DNA from: Desulfobaculum bizertense DSM 18034
Lineage (GTDB): Bacteria; Desulfobacterota; Desulfovibrionia; Desulfovibrionales; Desulfovibrionaceae
Assembly (NCBI RefSeq): GCF_900167065.1
Contig: NZ_FUYA01000003.1
Coordinates: forward strand, 1 to 64,000
Length of the DNA: 64,000 nt
Direction: 5' to 3'
Shown: positions 8,123 to 16,473 of the stretch, piece by piece
How the letters are laid out: each line of letters starts with the position of its first letter
Numbering within the stretch: the stretch's first letter is position 1
The notes under the pieces: model-generated
What the model was told of the DNA's origin: nothing
The model's database searches: none
Seen by the model: only the letters and a program-made list of their open reading frames with translations
Translations under genes and position numbers: made by a program

Positions 8123-9274
8123 ATGAATCCTTTCACTTTTGAAAGTCCAACGCGCATGTTTTTCGGTGAAGGCCAGATTAAAAACCTTGCGAATGAAATC
8201 CCTCTCGATAAAAAAGTCCTCGTCACCTATGGCGGCGGCTCCATCAAAAAAAATGGCGTCTACGACCAGGTCAAAGACGCTCTCAAAAATCACAACTGGG
8301 ATGAATTCCACGGCATCAAGTCCAATCCGCAGTACGATATTCTCATGGAAGCCGTCGCCAAGATTAAGGCCGAAGGCTTTGACTACCTTCTCGCGGTCGG
8401 TGGTGGCTCCGTCATTGACGGCACCAAATTCATCTCTGCTGCTGCCAAATGGAAAGGCGGTGATCCGTGGGACATCCTCACCGATCAGGCCCCTATTTCA
8501 GAAACGCTCCCCATTGGCGTTGTCCTGACTATTCCGGCAACGGGTTCCGAAACCAACGTGCTCGCCGTTATCTCGCGCGGCAAAGACAAACTCTGCCTCG
8601 CCTCCCCTCTCGTTCGCCCCAAATTCGCCATCATGGACCCCAAAGTCAGCCTCAGCCTCTCACCCCGTCAGGTTGCTAATGGCGTTGTCGATGCCTTTGT
8701 TCACGTCATGGAGCAGTACATGACCTACCCGGTTGGTGGAAAAGTACAGGACCGTTTCTCCGAGGGCGTGCTCTCAACGCTCGTCGAAGAAGGCCCCAAG
8801 GCGCTCGCCCACCCAGAGGACATGGACGTTCGCAACAACATCATGCTGGCAGCATCATGGGCACTCAACGGCCTCCTTGCCACTGGCGTTCCGCAGGACT
8901 GGTCCACACACTGGATTGGTCACGAAATCACCGGCATTTATGGCATCGATCATGGCCGCAGCCTAACAATTGTCTTCCCGGCCCTGCTCCAGTACTGCCG
9001 CAAGGACAAAGGGGACAAAATTGCCCAGTTTGGCGAACGCGTCTTTGGCATCACTTCTGGCAGTAAAGATGAACGCATCGACGCCACAATCGCCAAAACC
9101 ATTGAATTCTTTAAAAGCATGGGCGTACCGACCCACCTGTCTGATGTTCAGCTCAACGAGAGCCACATTGACGAAGTGGTGCAGTACCTCGCCAAGCACA
9201 AGATGACCCACATGGGCGAACACGAGAAACTCGGCCCTGAAGACGCCCGAGAGATTCTCAAGCTCGCCCTCTAA
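8123..9274 (+). CDS. Iron-containing alcohol/aldehyde dehydrogenase, YqhD type
   Basis: Cytoplasmic NAD(P)H-linked reductase of alcohols and aldehydes, 383 aa, the usual length for the group III Fe-dependent dehydrogenases. Visible motifs are the nucleotide-binding GGGS at 37-40 and GGGSVIDGTKF at 93-103, and metal ligands expected at Asp190, His194, His263 and His277 (VVDAFVHVMEQY and STHWIGHE...GIDHG). The GHEITGIYGIDHG segment favours YqhD/BDH-like enzymes over FucO. GGAGG precedes the ATG closely. Monocistronic with a long leader and its own terminator. It may balance reductant during fermentation of ethanol or aldehydes. Confidence 0.88.
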   Translation: MNPFTFESPTRMFFGEGQIKNLANEIPLDKKVLVTYGGGSIKKNGVYDQVKDALKNHNWDEFHGIKSNPQYDILMEAVAKIKAEGFDYLLAVGGGSVIDGTKFISAAAKWKGGDPWDILTDQAPISETLPIGVVLTIPATGSETNVLAVISRGKDKLCLASPLVRPKFAIMDPKVSLSLSPRQVANGVVDAFVHVMEQYMTYPVGGKVQDRFSEGVLSTLVEEGPKALAHPEDMDVRNNIMLAASWALNGLLATGVPQDWSTHWIGHEITGIYGIDHGRSLTIVFPALLQYCRKDKGDKIAQFGERVFGITSGSKDERIDATIAKTIEFFKSMGVPTHLSDVQLNESHIDEVVQYLAKHKMTHMGEHEKLGPEDAREILKLAL

Positions 9275-9298
9275 AAGCATACAGCATCCCACCTCAAC

Positions 9299-9331
9299 AA
9301 AGGGCAGTCCCTTCCACGGCTGCCCTTTTTC
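9299..9331 (+). terminator. Intrinsic terminator
   Basis: AAGGGCAG pairs with CTGCCCTT and is followed by T5, after the dehydrogenase gene. Confidence 0.9.
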
Positions 9332-9366
9332 TTCCCCAGACTCCAGCCAGCGCCGAGCAAGGCCAT

Positions 9367-9396
9367 AAAAAAAGCAGAACCAGTCAGGTCCTGCTC
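9367..9396 (-). terminator. Second minus-strand terminator-like hairpin
   Basis: On the minus strand AGCAGGACC pairs with GGTTCTGCT and runs into a T tract. It lies beyond the tRNA-Trp terminator, so it is a back-up terminator or the end of a small transcript. Confidence 0.6.
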
Positions 9397-9412
9397 TCTT
9401 GGTCTTTGCCCA

Positions 9413-9441
9413 CAAAAAAAGCCCCCACAAAAGTGGGGGCC
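9413..9441 (-). terminator. Intrinsic terminator of tRNA-Trp
   Basis: Minus strand GCCCCCAC, TTTT loop, GTGGGGGC, then T7, about 12 nt past the tRNA 3' end. Confidence 0.9.
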
Positions 9442-9453
9442 TTACGGTCAATG

Positions 9454-9530
9454 TGGCAGGCCAGGTAGGATTCGAACCTACAGCATCCGGTTTTGGAGAC
9501 CGGCGCTCTAGCCGTTAGAGCTACTGGCCT
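9454..9530 (-). tRNA. tRNA-Trp (anticodon CCA)
   Basis: A complete cloverleaf: acceptor AGGCCAG/CTGGCCT with discriminator G and encoded CCA, D stem GCTC/GAGC, anticodon stem CCGGT/ACCGG with loop CTCCAAA, and T arm GTAGG-TTCGAAT-CCTAC. The anticodon CCA reads Trp. It lies 22 nt downstream of purM on the same strand, so it may be processed from a purM transcript. Confidence 0.97.
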
Positions 9531-9552
9531 GCGCTACGTGATGAGTTTTCCC

Positions 9553-10614
9553 TCACCGCGCTTGGGCAAAATCCACAATAACCTGTTCTTTGTCAAGCTC
9601 TTTTTGATTTTTTATTTCACCAATCATCCAAGCTTTCTCTCCCATGCCCTGGGCACGGTTCATCACGTCTTCGGCAACATCTTCGGAAACGATCAGGATG
9701 TAGCCTATGCCGCAGTTAAAAATCTGCAGCATTTCAGGCCAGCTGAGTTCACCCTGTTCTTTGAGCCAGAAAAATACCGGAAGGATATCCCAGCTTCCAA
9801 AGTTGATGTCTGCCACAACGCCGCGAGGCAGGATTCTTGGAATGTTGTCATAGAAGCCGCCACCAGTCACATGGCACATGCCCTTTACGTCAATATCGCG
9901 GATGATATTGCGGACAGTCTCCACATAGATACGGGTTGGCTCCAGCAGGACTTCCGCCGCGGTACGGTCAGTACCCGGGAAAGGATCATCTCCTTTGAGT
10001 CCAGCCTTGTTCACAAGCTTGCGCACCAGTGAATAGCCATTGGAGTGGACACCAGAAGAAGCAAGACCGATAATCTTGTCGCCGGGGCGAATGGACGAAC
10101 CGTCAACAATGTTGGCATTATCAACAACACCAACACAGAAGCCGGACAGGTCATACTCACCGGGCTTGTAGAAATCTGGCATCTCAGCAGTCTCGCCGCC
10201 AAGCAAAGCGCACTGGCCCTGCTTGCAGCCATCAACAACACCAGAAAGAACATTTTCTGCGGTGTCGACGTCGAGCTTGCCCGTTGCAAAATAGTCAAGG
10301 AAGAAAAGCGGTTTCGCACCCTGCACCAGAATGTCATTGACACTCATTGCCACAAGGTCGATACCAATTGTATCATGCCTGTTATACTGGAAGGCAAGAT
10401 TCAGTTTGGTTCCAACGCCATCAGTTGAGGCGACGAGAACCGGCTCTTCCATGTTTGAAGAGTCCAGCTTGAAAAGACCGCCGAACCCACCAATGTCAGT
10501 CACAACTCCACCGGTAAAGGTCGAGCTGACCATAGACTTGATCCGGGAAACGAACTCATTGCCGGCGTTGATGTTGACGCCTGCGTCGGTATAGGCCTTT
10601 GCCCTGTCTGTCAT
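9553..10614 (-). CDS. purM: Phosphoribosylformylglycinamidine cyclo-ligase PurM
   Basis: Makes aminoimidazole ribotide from FGAM with ATP in purine synthesis. The 353-aa protein is full length for AIR synthetase: DRAKAYTDAGVNI near the start, GGFGGLF, STDGVGTKL, GGETAEMPDFY with GEYDLSGFCVGVV, and HSNGYSLVRKL. These are signatures of the PurM ATP-binding fold. It is transcribed toward the tRNA-Trp gene and divergent from a small secreted protein whose ATG lies about 90 nt away. Confidence 0.97.
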   Translation of the reverse strand: MTDRAKAYTDAGVNINAGNEFVSRIKSMVSSTFTGGVVTDIGGFGGLFKLDSSNMEEPVLVASTDGVGTKLNLAFQYNRHDTIGIDLVAMSVNDILVQGAKPLFFLDYFATGKLDVDTAENVLSGVVDGCKQGQCALLGGETAEMPDFYKPGEYDLSGFCVGVVDNANIVDGSSIRPGDKIIGLASSGVHSNGYSLVRKLVNKAGLKGDDPFPGTDRTAAEVLLEPTRIYVETVRNIIRDIDVKGMCHVTGGGFYDNIPRILPRGVVADINFGSWDILPVFFWLKEQGELSWPEMLQIFNCGIGYILIVSEDVAEDVMNRAQGMGEKAWMIGEIKNQKELDKEQVIVDFAQAR

Positions 10615-10706
10615 GGAATGTGCTCCTTGCGGTGAAAACGGCTTGCCGTTTGGGTCGGGAGTCGACTTATAAGAATTTCACAGCCGAAATTCAAGGGAGA
10701 TTTTAC

Positions 10707-11039
10707 ATGATACAGAGTATATCCCTTTTTTATAGGGCTACGATAGTCACAACAGCAGTAGTTTTTTGTCTTTTTCTCACTTTTTCTGGACCTACACCAG
10801 CCCAAAGTGGTTCTACCCCTGATACGGCACAACATCGCGAGGACCAGTCCTTCGGCACAGAAAACAGCGATGAGGGCATCATCATGGGACAAGATCCGCG
10901 CACGGGTGACCGTGTTGTCCGCTCCAAAGCTCGCGAAACAGACAACGAACCACAGCAGAACTATTCAATGCCTCTGGTCATTGAGCCAGACATTTCTATT
11001 TCTCCAAATAAAAGCAGAATCAAAAAGAAGGGTAAATAA
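10707..11039 (+). CDS. Small secreted protein, unknown
   Basis: A 110-aa protein starting at ATG 10707 behind GGGAG. Residues 8-30 are a hydrophobic signal peptide with a likely cleavage after PAQS-type small residues. The mature part is about 80 residues, polar and proline-containing, with DPRTGDRVVRSKA in the middle and a basic tail (KSRIKKKGK). No known domain is recognised. It precedes amrS by 27 nt and may share its transcript. The longer open frame upstream is not needed. Confidence 0.6.
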   Translation: MIQSISLFYRATIVTTAVVFCLFLTFSGPTPAQSGSTPDTAQHREDQSFGTENSDEGIIMGQDPRTGDRVVRSKARETDNEPQQNYSMPLVIEPDISISPNKSRIKKKGK

Positions 11040-11066
11040 CAGATCGCAAAAACTAAAGGAGGGGCC

Positions 11067-12074
11067 ATGCGGCAGGCATCCCTGTGGACCACAAGCGACA
11101 ATCAGACCGTTCTCTGCCAGCTCTGTTCTCATTTTTGCCACATTGATCCCGGCGGTCGCGGACGCTGCGGCGTACGCATCAACCGTGATGGCACACTGTT
11201 CACTCTCGCGGACACAGTAGCGGCCATTCACTCTGACCCCGTCGAAAAAAAACCACTCTTTCACTTCTTGCCGGGCACCAAGACAATGTCTTTTGCGGCA
11301 ATGGGCTGCAATTTTGCCTGTTCATGGTGCCAAAACGCGCCACTCTCCCAGCTCCCGCGTCAGGGCAGCTCTCCTCAGGGGCAATGCATTCGCCCCGAAA
11401 AAATCGTTCAGATGGCCCTTTCCGAGGGCTGCGACAGCATTTCCTACACCTATTCCGAACCAACGATTTTCTTTGAACTCATGGAAGACACGGCAAAGCT
11501 CGCGCATGAGGCCGGACTCAAAAACATCATGGTCTCAAACGGCTTCCAAAGCCCCCAGTGTCTGCACAGGCTTGGCCCGCTCATGGATGCAGCCAACATA
11601 GACCTCAAGGCCTTTGCCGAAGACACCTACGAGCAGCACTGTGAGGCCCGGCTCAAACCCGTTTTGCAAAACCTCAAGCGCATCAAGGCATTTGGCTGGT
11701 GGCTTGAGGTGACGACTCTTGTTATTCCAGACCTCAACGACAGCCCAGAAGAACTGGGCGACATTGCCCACTTCATTGCGGAAAGCCTTGGGGTCGAAAC
11801 GCCGTGGCATGTGTCGCGCTTCCATCCAGACTATCAGATGTCTGACCGGGGACCGACGCCCACATCACGCATTGAGCAGGCCGTCGAAATTGGAAAAAAT
11901 GCAGGACTCCAGTTTGTTTACGCAGGAAATATTGCGGGACACATGAGCGAAAGCACATTTTGTCCAAACTGCGGAGAAATGCTCATTGAGCGGCGTGGCT
12001 ACACGCTTGGCAAGCATATCCCCGGTGCTGTCTGTCCGGGATGCGGCGCGGCTGTGGCAGGAGTTTTTGCATAA
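11067..12074 (+). CDS. amrS: AmmeMemoRadiSam-type radical SAM protein AmrS
   Basis: A 335-aa radical SAM enzyme of the PflA-like AmrS family. An N-terminal Cys set (C17, C20, C24, C34) is followed by the CX3CX2C motif at Cys81, Cys85 and Cys88 (MGCNFACSWCQN), then EGCDSISYTYSEPTIF, ending in a zinc-ribbon-like CPNCGEML...CPGCGAAV tail. In many anaerobes it occurs with amrA/amrB (AMMECR1 and Memo). Those partners are not visible here, so the modification it catalyses is unknown. AAAGGAGG precedes the ATG. Confidence 0.85.
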   Translation: MRQASLWTTSDNQTVLCQLCSHFCHIDPGGRGRCGVRINRDGTLFTLADTVAAIHSDPVEKKPLFHFLPGTKTMSFAAMGCNFACSWCQNAPLSQLPRQGSSPQGQCIRPEKIVQMALSEGCDSISYTYSEPTIFFELMEDTAKLAHEAGLKNIMVSNGFQSPQCLHRLGPLMDAANIDLKAFAEDTYEQHCEARLKPVLQNLKRIKAFGWWLEVTTLVIPDLNDSPEELGDIAHFIAESLGVETPWHVSRFHPDYQMSDRGPTPTSRIEQAVEIGKNAGLQFVYAGNIAGHMSESTFCPNCGEMLIERRGYTLGKHIPGAVCPGCGAAVAGVFA

Positions 12075-12138
12075 AAATGCTCTGAGCCAAACTATTTGCT
12101 TGCATTGGGTAATGCTTTTCTGTAAACACCTCTTCACA

Positions 12139-12215
12139 CGGGGCGTGGCGCAGCCTGGTAGCGCGCCTGCTTTGGGAGCAGGATGCCGGGAGTTCAAATC
12201 TCTCCGCCCCGACCA
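12139..12215 (+). tRNA. tRNA-Pro (anticodon TGG)
   Basis: Acceptor CGGGGCG/CGCCCCG with discriminator A and encoded CCA, D arm GCGC...GCGC, anticodon stem CCTGC/GCAGG with loop TTTGGGA, T arm GGGAG-TTCAAAT-CTCTC. The anticodon TGG reads Pro. A strong terminator follows within 10 nt. Confidence 0.97.
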
Positions 12216-12224
12216 TATGACCGC

Positions 12225-12259
12225 AAAAAGGCTTACAGTTTTCTGTAAGCCTTTTTTTT
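12225..12259 (+). terminator. Intrinsic terminator of tRNA-Pro
   Basis: AAGGCTTACAG, TTTT loop, CTGTAAGCCTT and a T tract. Confidence 0.95.
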
Positions 12260-12270
12260 GCCTCGCGCAC

Positions 12271-12306
12271 AAAAAATGCCCTCCAAAACAGAGGGCATCT
12301 CTTTTT
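12271..12306 (-). terminator. Intrinsic terminator of the DUF2939-like gene
   Basis: The minus strand reads GATGCCCTC, loop, GAGGGCAT and a T run. It faces the tRNA terminator and closes the convergent minus-strand gene. Confidence 0.8.
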
Positions 12307-12384
12307 TCATGTTTGGGCAAAAATCTGAGCTACCGTGTGGAAGCCGCAGAAACCCTGCTCAGCTCCCACACGACATTTGACTGC

Positions 12385-13407
12385 TTATCTCAGAGGCTCG
12401 CACTCCAGCACAGTTCCATCACGCAACACGACTTTTCTCACCTCAACCTGAGTATCAAACTTCTTTTTCTTAGAAACAAAAATCGCATTGTCCCTCAGGC
12501 TGAACGGATTCAGTTCATGCGTCCAGCGACCCATAAGATCTGTTTTGGTCTTGCTCACTTCTCCCCCAAAAAGAAACGGACCAACGCGCTGGCCTTCTCC
12601 GCAGTCCACAACAATCGACAAATGCACAGACTTTGCTTCATGATTTTTCAGTATGACATGCGTCGTGAATTGAATCTGGGTCAGCTTTCCCGTTTCACTA
12701 TCCGGAATCTTCTTTGCCCATGCCTCTTTGGTGGTCACATAGTGTGCAATCTTTTCGCGCACTTTTTCATTCCGGGCGCTGATCTCTTTATTCAGCTTTT
12801 GGCGTTGCAGCTCATTATCCCTTTCAATAATGCTCAAAATTTCCTTGAGATTATCCACCTCTGCAACCTGCCAGTATCCTTCCTTTTTCCGAAGCAAAAG
12901 CCGCAGGTCGAAACTGCTTGTCTTATCCGTCGGAGGGACAACGAGCGTCGCATAACTTACGTCTCCCTGCCGCTCTACAGAAGGAAAAGACGTAATTTTC
13001 TCTCCAAGCTTCAAAAAATCATTGGCAGCAGATCCCTTTTTCCCCTTCCCTGAGGGATCTCCCTGCTTTTCTATGGCCTGCTCAAGGGCTTGAGTCCAGC
13101 CTTGCACAAGCCGTGGCTTCATCATCATGATAAGCGTTGCGCCAAACTCATTGCCAATGCGTTCCAGAGGATTATTGTCCGTATTTTTCGCTTTGGCTTC
13201 TTCCACGCTCTGCTCTAAGATATCGTCGACGCCCTTATCCAGAAGCCCTTCGATGTCGACATACTTCCGAAATGATTTCAGGTCGTGCTGAGTCATGGCT
13301 TTTCTTGCCTGCAACAAAGAATACGTCGGGCTATTCACCCAGTACCAAAAGCCGACAGATGCGCCCAAAAGGCACACAAGCCCCACGATCAAAAATTTTT
13401 TGTTCAT
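12385..13407 (-). CDS. DUF2939-like membrane-anchored protein
   Basis: A 340-aa protein starting at ATG 13407 (MNKKFLIVG) with one N-terminal membrane segment (residues 4-21). The SPTYSLLQARKAMTQHDLKSFRKYVDIEGLL region right after it matches the DUF2939 pattern, in which a membrane anchor is followed by an extracytoplasmic helical domain. The C-terminal half is a beta-rich, unassigned region. An alternative start upstream would add 54 residues without a ribosome site. No function is known for the family. Confidence 0.6.
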   Translation of the reverse strand: MNKKFLIVGLVCLLGASVGFWYWVNSPTYSLLQARKAMTQHDLKSFRKYVDIEGLLDKGVDDILEQSVEEAKAKNTDNNPLERIGNEFGATLIMMMKPRLVQGWTQALEQAIEKQGDPSGKGKKGSAANDFLKLGEKITSFPSVERQGDVSYATLVVPPTDKTSSFDLRLLLRKKEGYWQVAEVDNLKEILSIIERDNELQRQKLNKEISARNEKVREKIAHYVTTKEAWAKKIPDSETGKLTQIQFTTHVILKNHEAKSVHLSIVVDCGEGQRVGPFLFGGEVSKTKTDLMGRWTHELNPFSLRDNAIFVSKKKKFDTQVEVRKVVLRDGTVLECEPLR

Positions 13408-13810
13408 CCTTCCAGTCCTTCCCTCTCCCCTCTCACCGTGAATACTTTGCGCCATAGAAACGCTTTTGTGCACCTCAAATCGCCATCCCTCGATACAAGA
13501 AGTGCCTTCAAAAACAGTAAAAAACGATAAGCAGATACGATATACGCAGTAACTCGGCAAGCTCTTCATTGATTTTTTATAGCCTAGTCAATTGCTTCCT
13601 TCTCCCTTTTCCTGATTCTTCCCGCATTCTGGTCAGTTTTTTCTGCAACACAGACCGTTCAAGACAAGGAAACGCCCACCTTTCCAAAAGCACCGCTTCC
13701 GGCCATTGCTCCAGCGCGCAAAATGTGGCAGATAATACACAATTTCCTTTTGCTTCGTGTCCTTCATCCGTGCCGCATACACCGCAGCACACAACGCAAG
13801 AAGACAGTTC
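13408..13810. other. Intergenic region without a clear gene
   Basis: About 400 bases between two divergent genes. A 71-codon minus-strand frame at 13577-13792 encodes a basic, Arg/Lys-rich C-terminus, but its Cys-rich start lacks a ribosome site. A neighbouring frame covers the same stretch, so it could be a decayed gene. Nothing else is recognisable. Confidence 0.4.
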
Positions 13811-15469
13811 ATGACAAAAGCACAGCCCGCAACACAGCCCATTGGTTCACACAGCTTTGACGAATTCATCGAAATGGCTCGACTTTTTCACAACTATCCT
13901 GCTCCGGGCCTGCTCCTTGGTGGCTACATGGTCGAAGAAGCCAAATCGCACATGCCAGAGGGGACCTTATACGAAGCCATTTCCGAGAGTGCATGGTGCC
14001 TGCCAGACGCCATACAAATGCTCACGCCCTGCACCACGGGCAACGGCTGGCTACGGGTTATGAACTTTGGCGTCTACGCCATGAGTCTTTATGACAAATA
14101 CACAGGAAAAGGCGTACGGGTTCGCCTCGATCCGCAAAAGCTCCCACGAGGTTCAGAGCTGCGGGTCTGGTTCTTCAAAGAAAAACCAAAGGCAGAGCAG
14201 GACTCCGAGCAACTCCGCCGCGAAATCGGAGAACTTGGTCCGACAGTGCTCAGCACCAGTCCTATCCAGCTTCGCAAGGATCTCATGACCCGCCGAAGCA
14301 AGGGGCGCATTGCACTTTGCCCAAGCTGTGGCGATGCCTACCCTTCCGAACACGGCCCAGTCTGCCGAGCCTGTCAGGGAGAATCCCCGTATGATTCCCT
14401 CTCTGGGCGCACCGATTCCGTGCTTTTTCCTCTGCCGGAAACCCTGCACACCAAAGCAGCCAGCGCAGCCCTTGGCGAGCAGGCCGAACACGACATGACG
14501 CAAATTATACCCGGAGAAAGCAAGGGAGCGGCCTTCCGTCGAGGCCATCGCATTGAGGCCGCAGACCTGTGCAGACTCCACACAATGGGCCGCAACACAC
14601 TCTACGTCAGCGACGCACCCGCAGGCGAAAACTGGATCCATGAAGACGACTGCGCCACTGCTTTTGCCACAGCCCTCGCTGGGGCAGGCATTGACGCCAA
14701 CGCCGCACCCCATGAAGGCAAGGTCACTCTTCGGGCCATGCATGATGGTCTTTTCCATGTTGATTCACAAAAGCTCATCGCCTTCAACAGCCTTGATGGT
14801 GTCATGGCGGCAAGCCGCTCTGGCTGGACCATCGTCAAAAAGAATGCAGAGCTTGCCGCGACCCGCGCCATTCCCCTCTACCTCCAGCGCCAGACCTATG
14901 AGCAGGCCCTTGCGGTACTCCACGGGCGCCCCGTTTTTGAAGTCCTCCCCATGCGCTCCGCACAGGCTGGCGTCCTCATTACAGGGAACGAAGTCTTTCA
15001 CGGCGACATAGAGGACCGCTTTGAAGAAATTCTTCGCACCAAGCTCACAGCACTTGGCTCCACCCTGCACAAAACCGTTTTTGCTCCAGACAGCCGGGAC
15101 GCTATTGCACAGGGCGTCCACACCCTGCTCTCAGCGGGGTGCGACCTTATCATCACGACAGCAGGACTCTCGGTAGATCCTGACGACGTGACCCGACACG
15201 GCCTCGTGGATGCAGGTGCAGAGCATCTTGTCTATGGTGCCCCCATTCTTCCCGGAGCCATGACACTCGTCGGCACAATACAAGACTTGCCGCTTCTTGG
15301 TGTTCCAGCCTGTGCGCTCTTTTTCCAGCGAACCAGCCTTGATCTGCTCCTCCCCCGTCTCCTCGCCGGGCAACAGATAACCCGGCAGGACCTCGCACAG
15401 ATGGGCGAAGGCGGCATGTGCCTTGGCTGCGCCAACTGCAGTTTCCCCAAGTGTCCCTTTGGAAAATAA
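13811..15469 (+). CDS. FmdE / molybdopterin-binding domain fusion protein
   Basis: A 552-aa protein. Residues about 15-150 form an FmdE-like domain (FDEFIEMARLFHNYPAPGLLLGGYMVEEA), followed by a treble-clef zinc site (CPSCGDAYPSEHGPVCRAC). The C-terminal 190 residues are a MoaB/CinA-type molybdopterin-binding fold (VLITGNEVFHGDIEDRF, DLIITTAGLSVDPDDVT) ending in a Cys-rich tail (CLGCANCSFPKCPFG). FmdE domains occur with molybdenum or tungsten formylmethanofuran and formate enzymes, so a role in molybdopterin cofactor handling is plausible. Start at ATG 13811; an in-frame ATG at 13757 is the alternative. Confidence 0.7.
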   Translation: MTKAQPATQPIGSHSFDEFIEMARLFHNYPAPGLLLGGYMVEEAKSHMPEGTLYEAISESAWCLPDAIQMLTPCTTGNGWLRVMNFGVYAMSLYDKYTGKGVRVRLDPQKLPRGSELRVWFFKEKPKAEQDSEQLRREIGELGPTVLSTSPIQLRKDLMTRRSKGRIALCPSCGDAYPSEHGPVCRACQGESPYDSLSGRTDSVLFPLPETLHTKAASAALGEQAEHDMTQIIPGESKGAAFRRGHRIEAADLCRLHTMGRNTLYVSDAPAGENWIHEDDCATAFATALAGAGIDANAAPHEGKVTLRAMHDGLFHVDSQKLIAFNSLDGVMAASRSGWTIVKKNAELAATRAIPLYLQRQTYEQALAVLHGRPVFEVLPMRSAQAGVLITGNEVFHGDIEDRFEEILRTKLTALGSTLHKTVFAPDSRDAIAQGVHTLLSAGCDLIITTAGLSVDPDDVTRHGLVDAGAEHLVYGAPILPGAMTLVGTIQDLPLLGVPACALFFQRTSLDLLLPRLLAGQQITRQDLAQMGEGGMCLGCANCSFPKCPFGK

Positions 15470-15483
15470 AAAAACGCCCCCGC

Positions 15484-16350
15484 TTACAGGGACGTTCTTC
15501 TGTGCTGCAAAAAAGCTTTGAGCGTCTGCTTCTGCCCACTCAGGCCAAGCTTTCGCCGTATGTGTTGCCGATGTGAATTCACACTTTCCCGTGAGATGCA
15601 CAGACGGTCTGCAATAGCCTTGCTTGAAAATCCCTCCCGGACAAGCTGGGCCAGCTCGATTTCCCGTGGAGTCAGGCCATACTCGGCGAGCCGCCGCTCT
15701 GGTTTTTCAAAATAACCGAGACGCCGCTTCAGCGCCGCAACAGCACTCTGCTGTTTCTGCCCTGTGCAGACACTCTCCAACTCCACGATGCAGGGAGCAA
15801 GCTCCTGCTGTATGCGTGTGCCATAGTCCTGAACCACCTGAGTCCGATCTTCCTCCCGCAAACGCATCAGCACCCGAAGCGCTGCGTCCCGTTCCTCAAG
15901 CTCTTTGCGCAAAACCGCAATCTCGCGTTTCTGGCGTAAAATTTCTGTCACGTCCTCGATAAAGGCCAGCACACCCACCACCGACCCCGTGCGGTTCAAA
16001 ACAGGAGCCAAATACGAGGTCCAGTAGCTCTCTACAGCTTTTCCCGCCCGCAAATCCCGCAGGCACAAATTGGGGAGACGCACAGGCCGCCGATCATCCC
16101 GCGCCTGCCGCATGGCCCGAACAAGCTCGCAGGCCTCTTGCGGAAGATATTCATAATACGGAATCCGGGCGCTCAGCTGTGGAACAGGCCGATCATACTG
16201 CGCCAGTATCCGACAAAAGGTCTCATTCCACTGGCTCAGTACAAAATCCTTGTCAAAAAACACGACGGAAACCGGGACATCCGCCTGAACAAGCTCCTGC
16301 ACACTTTTTTCAGTAAAAGAATCAGCTTCACTCCACAGCATTTCCGCCAT
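15484..16350 (-). CDS. PAS domain LuxR-type regulator
   Basis: A 288-aa cytoplasmic regulator. Residues 20-135 form a PAS domain (VSVVFFDKDFVLSQWNETFCRIL ... GVLAFIEDVTE), then a coiled coil at about 135-170, and a C-terminal LuxR/GerE helix-turn-helix (LTPREIELAQLVREGFSSKAIADRLCISRESVNSHRQHIRRKLG). No receiver domain is present, so it is a one-component sensor rather than a response regulator. It is convergent with the molybdopterin-binding gene, only 15 nt apart. Its signal and target genes are unknown. Confidence 0.8.
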   Translation of the reverse strand: MAEMLWSEADSFTEKSVQELVQADVPVSVVFFDKDFVLSQWNETFCRILAQYDRPVPQLSARIPYYEYLPQEACELVRAMRQARDDRRPVRLPNLCLRDLRAGKAVESYWTSYLAPVLNRTGSVVGVLAFIEDVTEILRQKREIAVLRKELEERDAALRVLMRLREEDRTQVVQDYGTRIQQELAPCIVELESVCTGQKQQSAVAALKRRLGYFEKPERRLAEYGLTPREIELAQLVREGFSSKAIADRLCISRESVNSHRQHIRRKLGLSGQKQTLKAFLQHRRTSL

Positions 16351-16473
16351 TCCCCAAAAGACTCACTATTTTTCTCACCATTTTTTCACCATCGCCTTTT
16401 TCCCTGCCTGCGGCATCATTCTCTCGGACACGTATCATATGGCATTCACTGAACATCACACAAGGATACACTC

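Noticed and set aside
7632-8126. 164-codon open frame before the dehydrogenase gene
   Set aside because: No ribosome site, implausible Cys/Ser/Arg-rich translation, and it covers a promoter palindrome.
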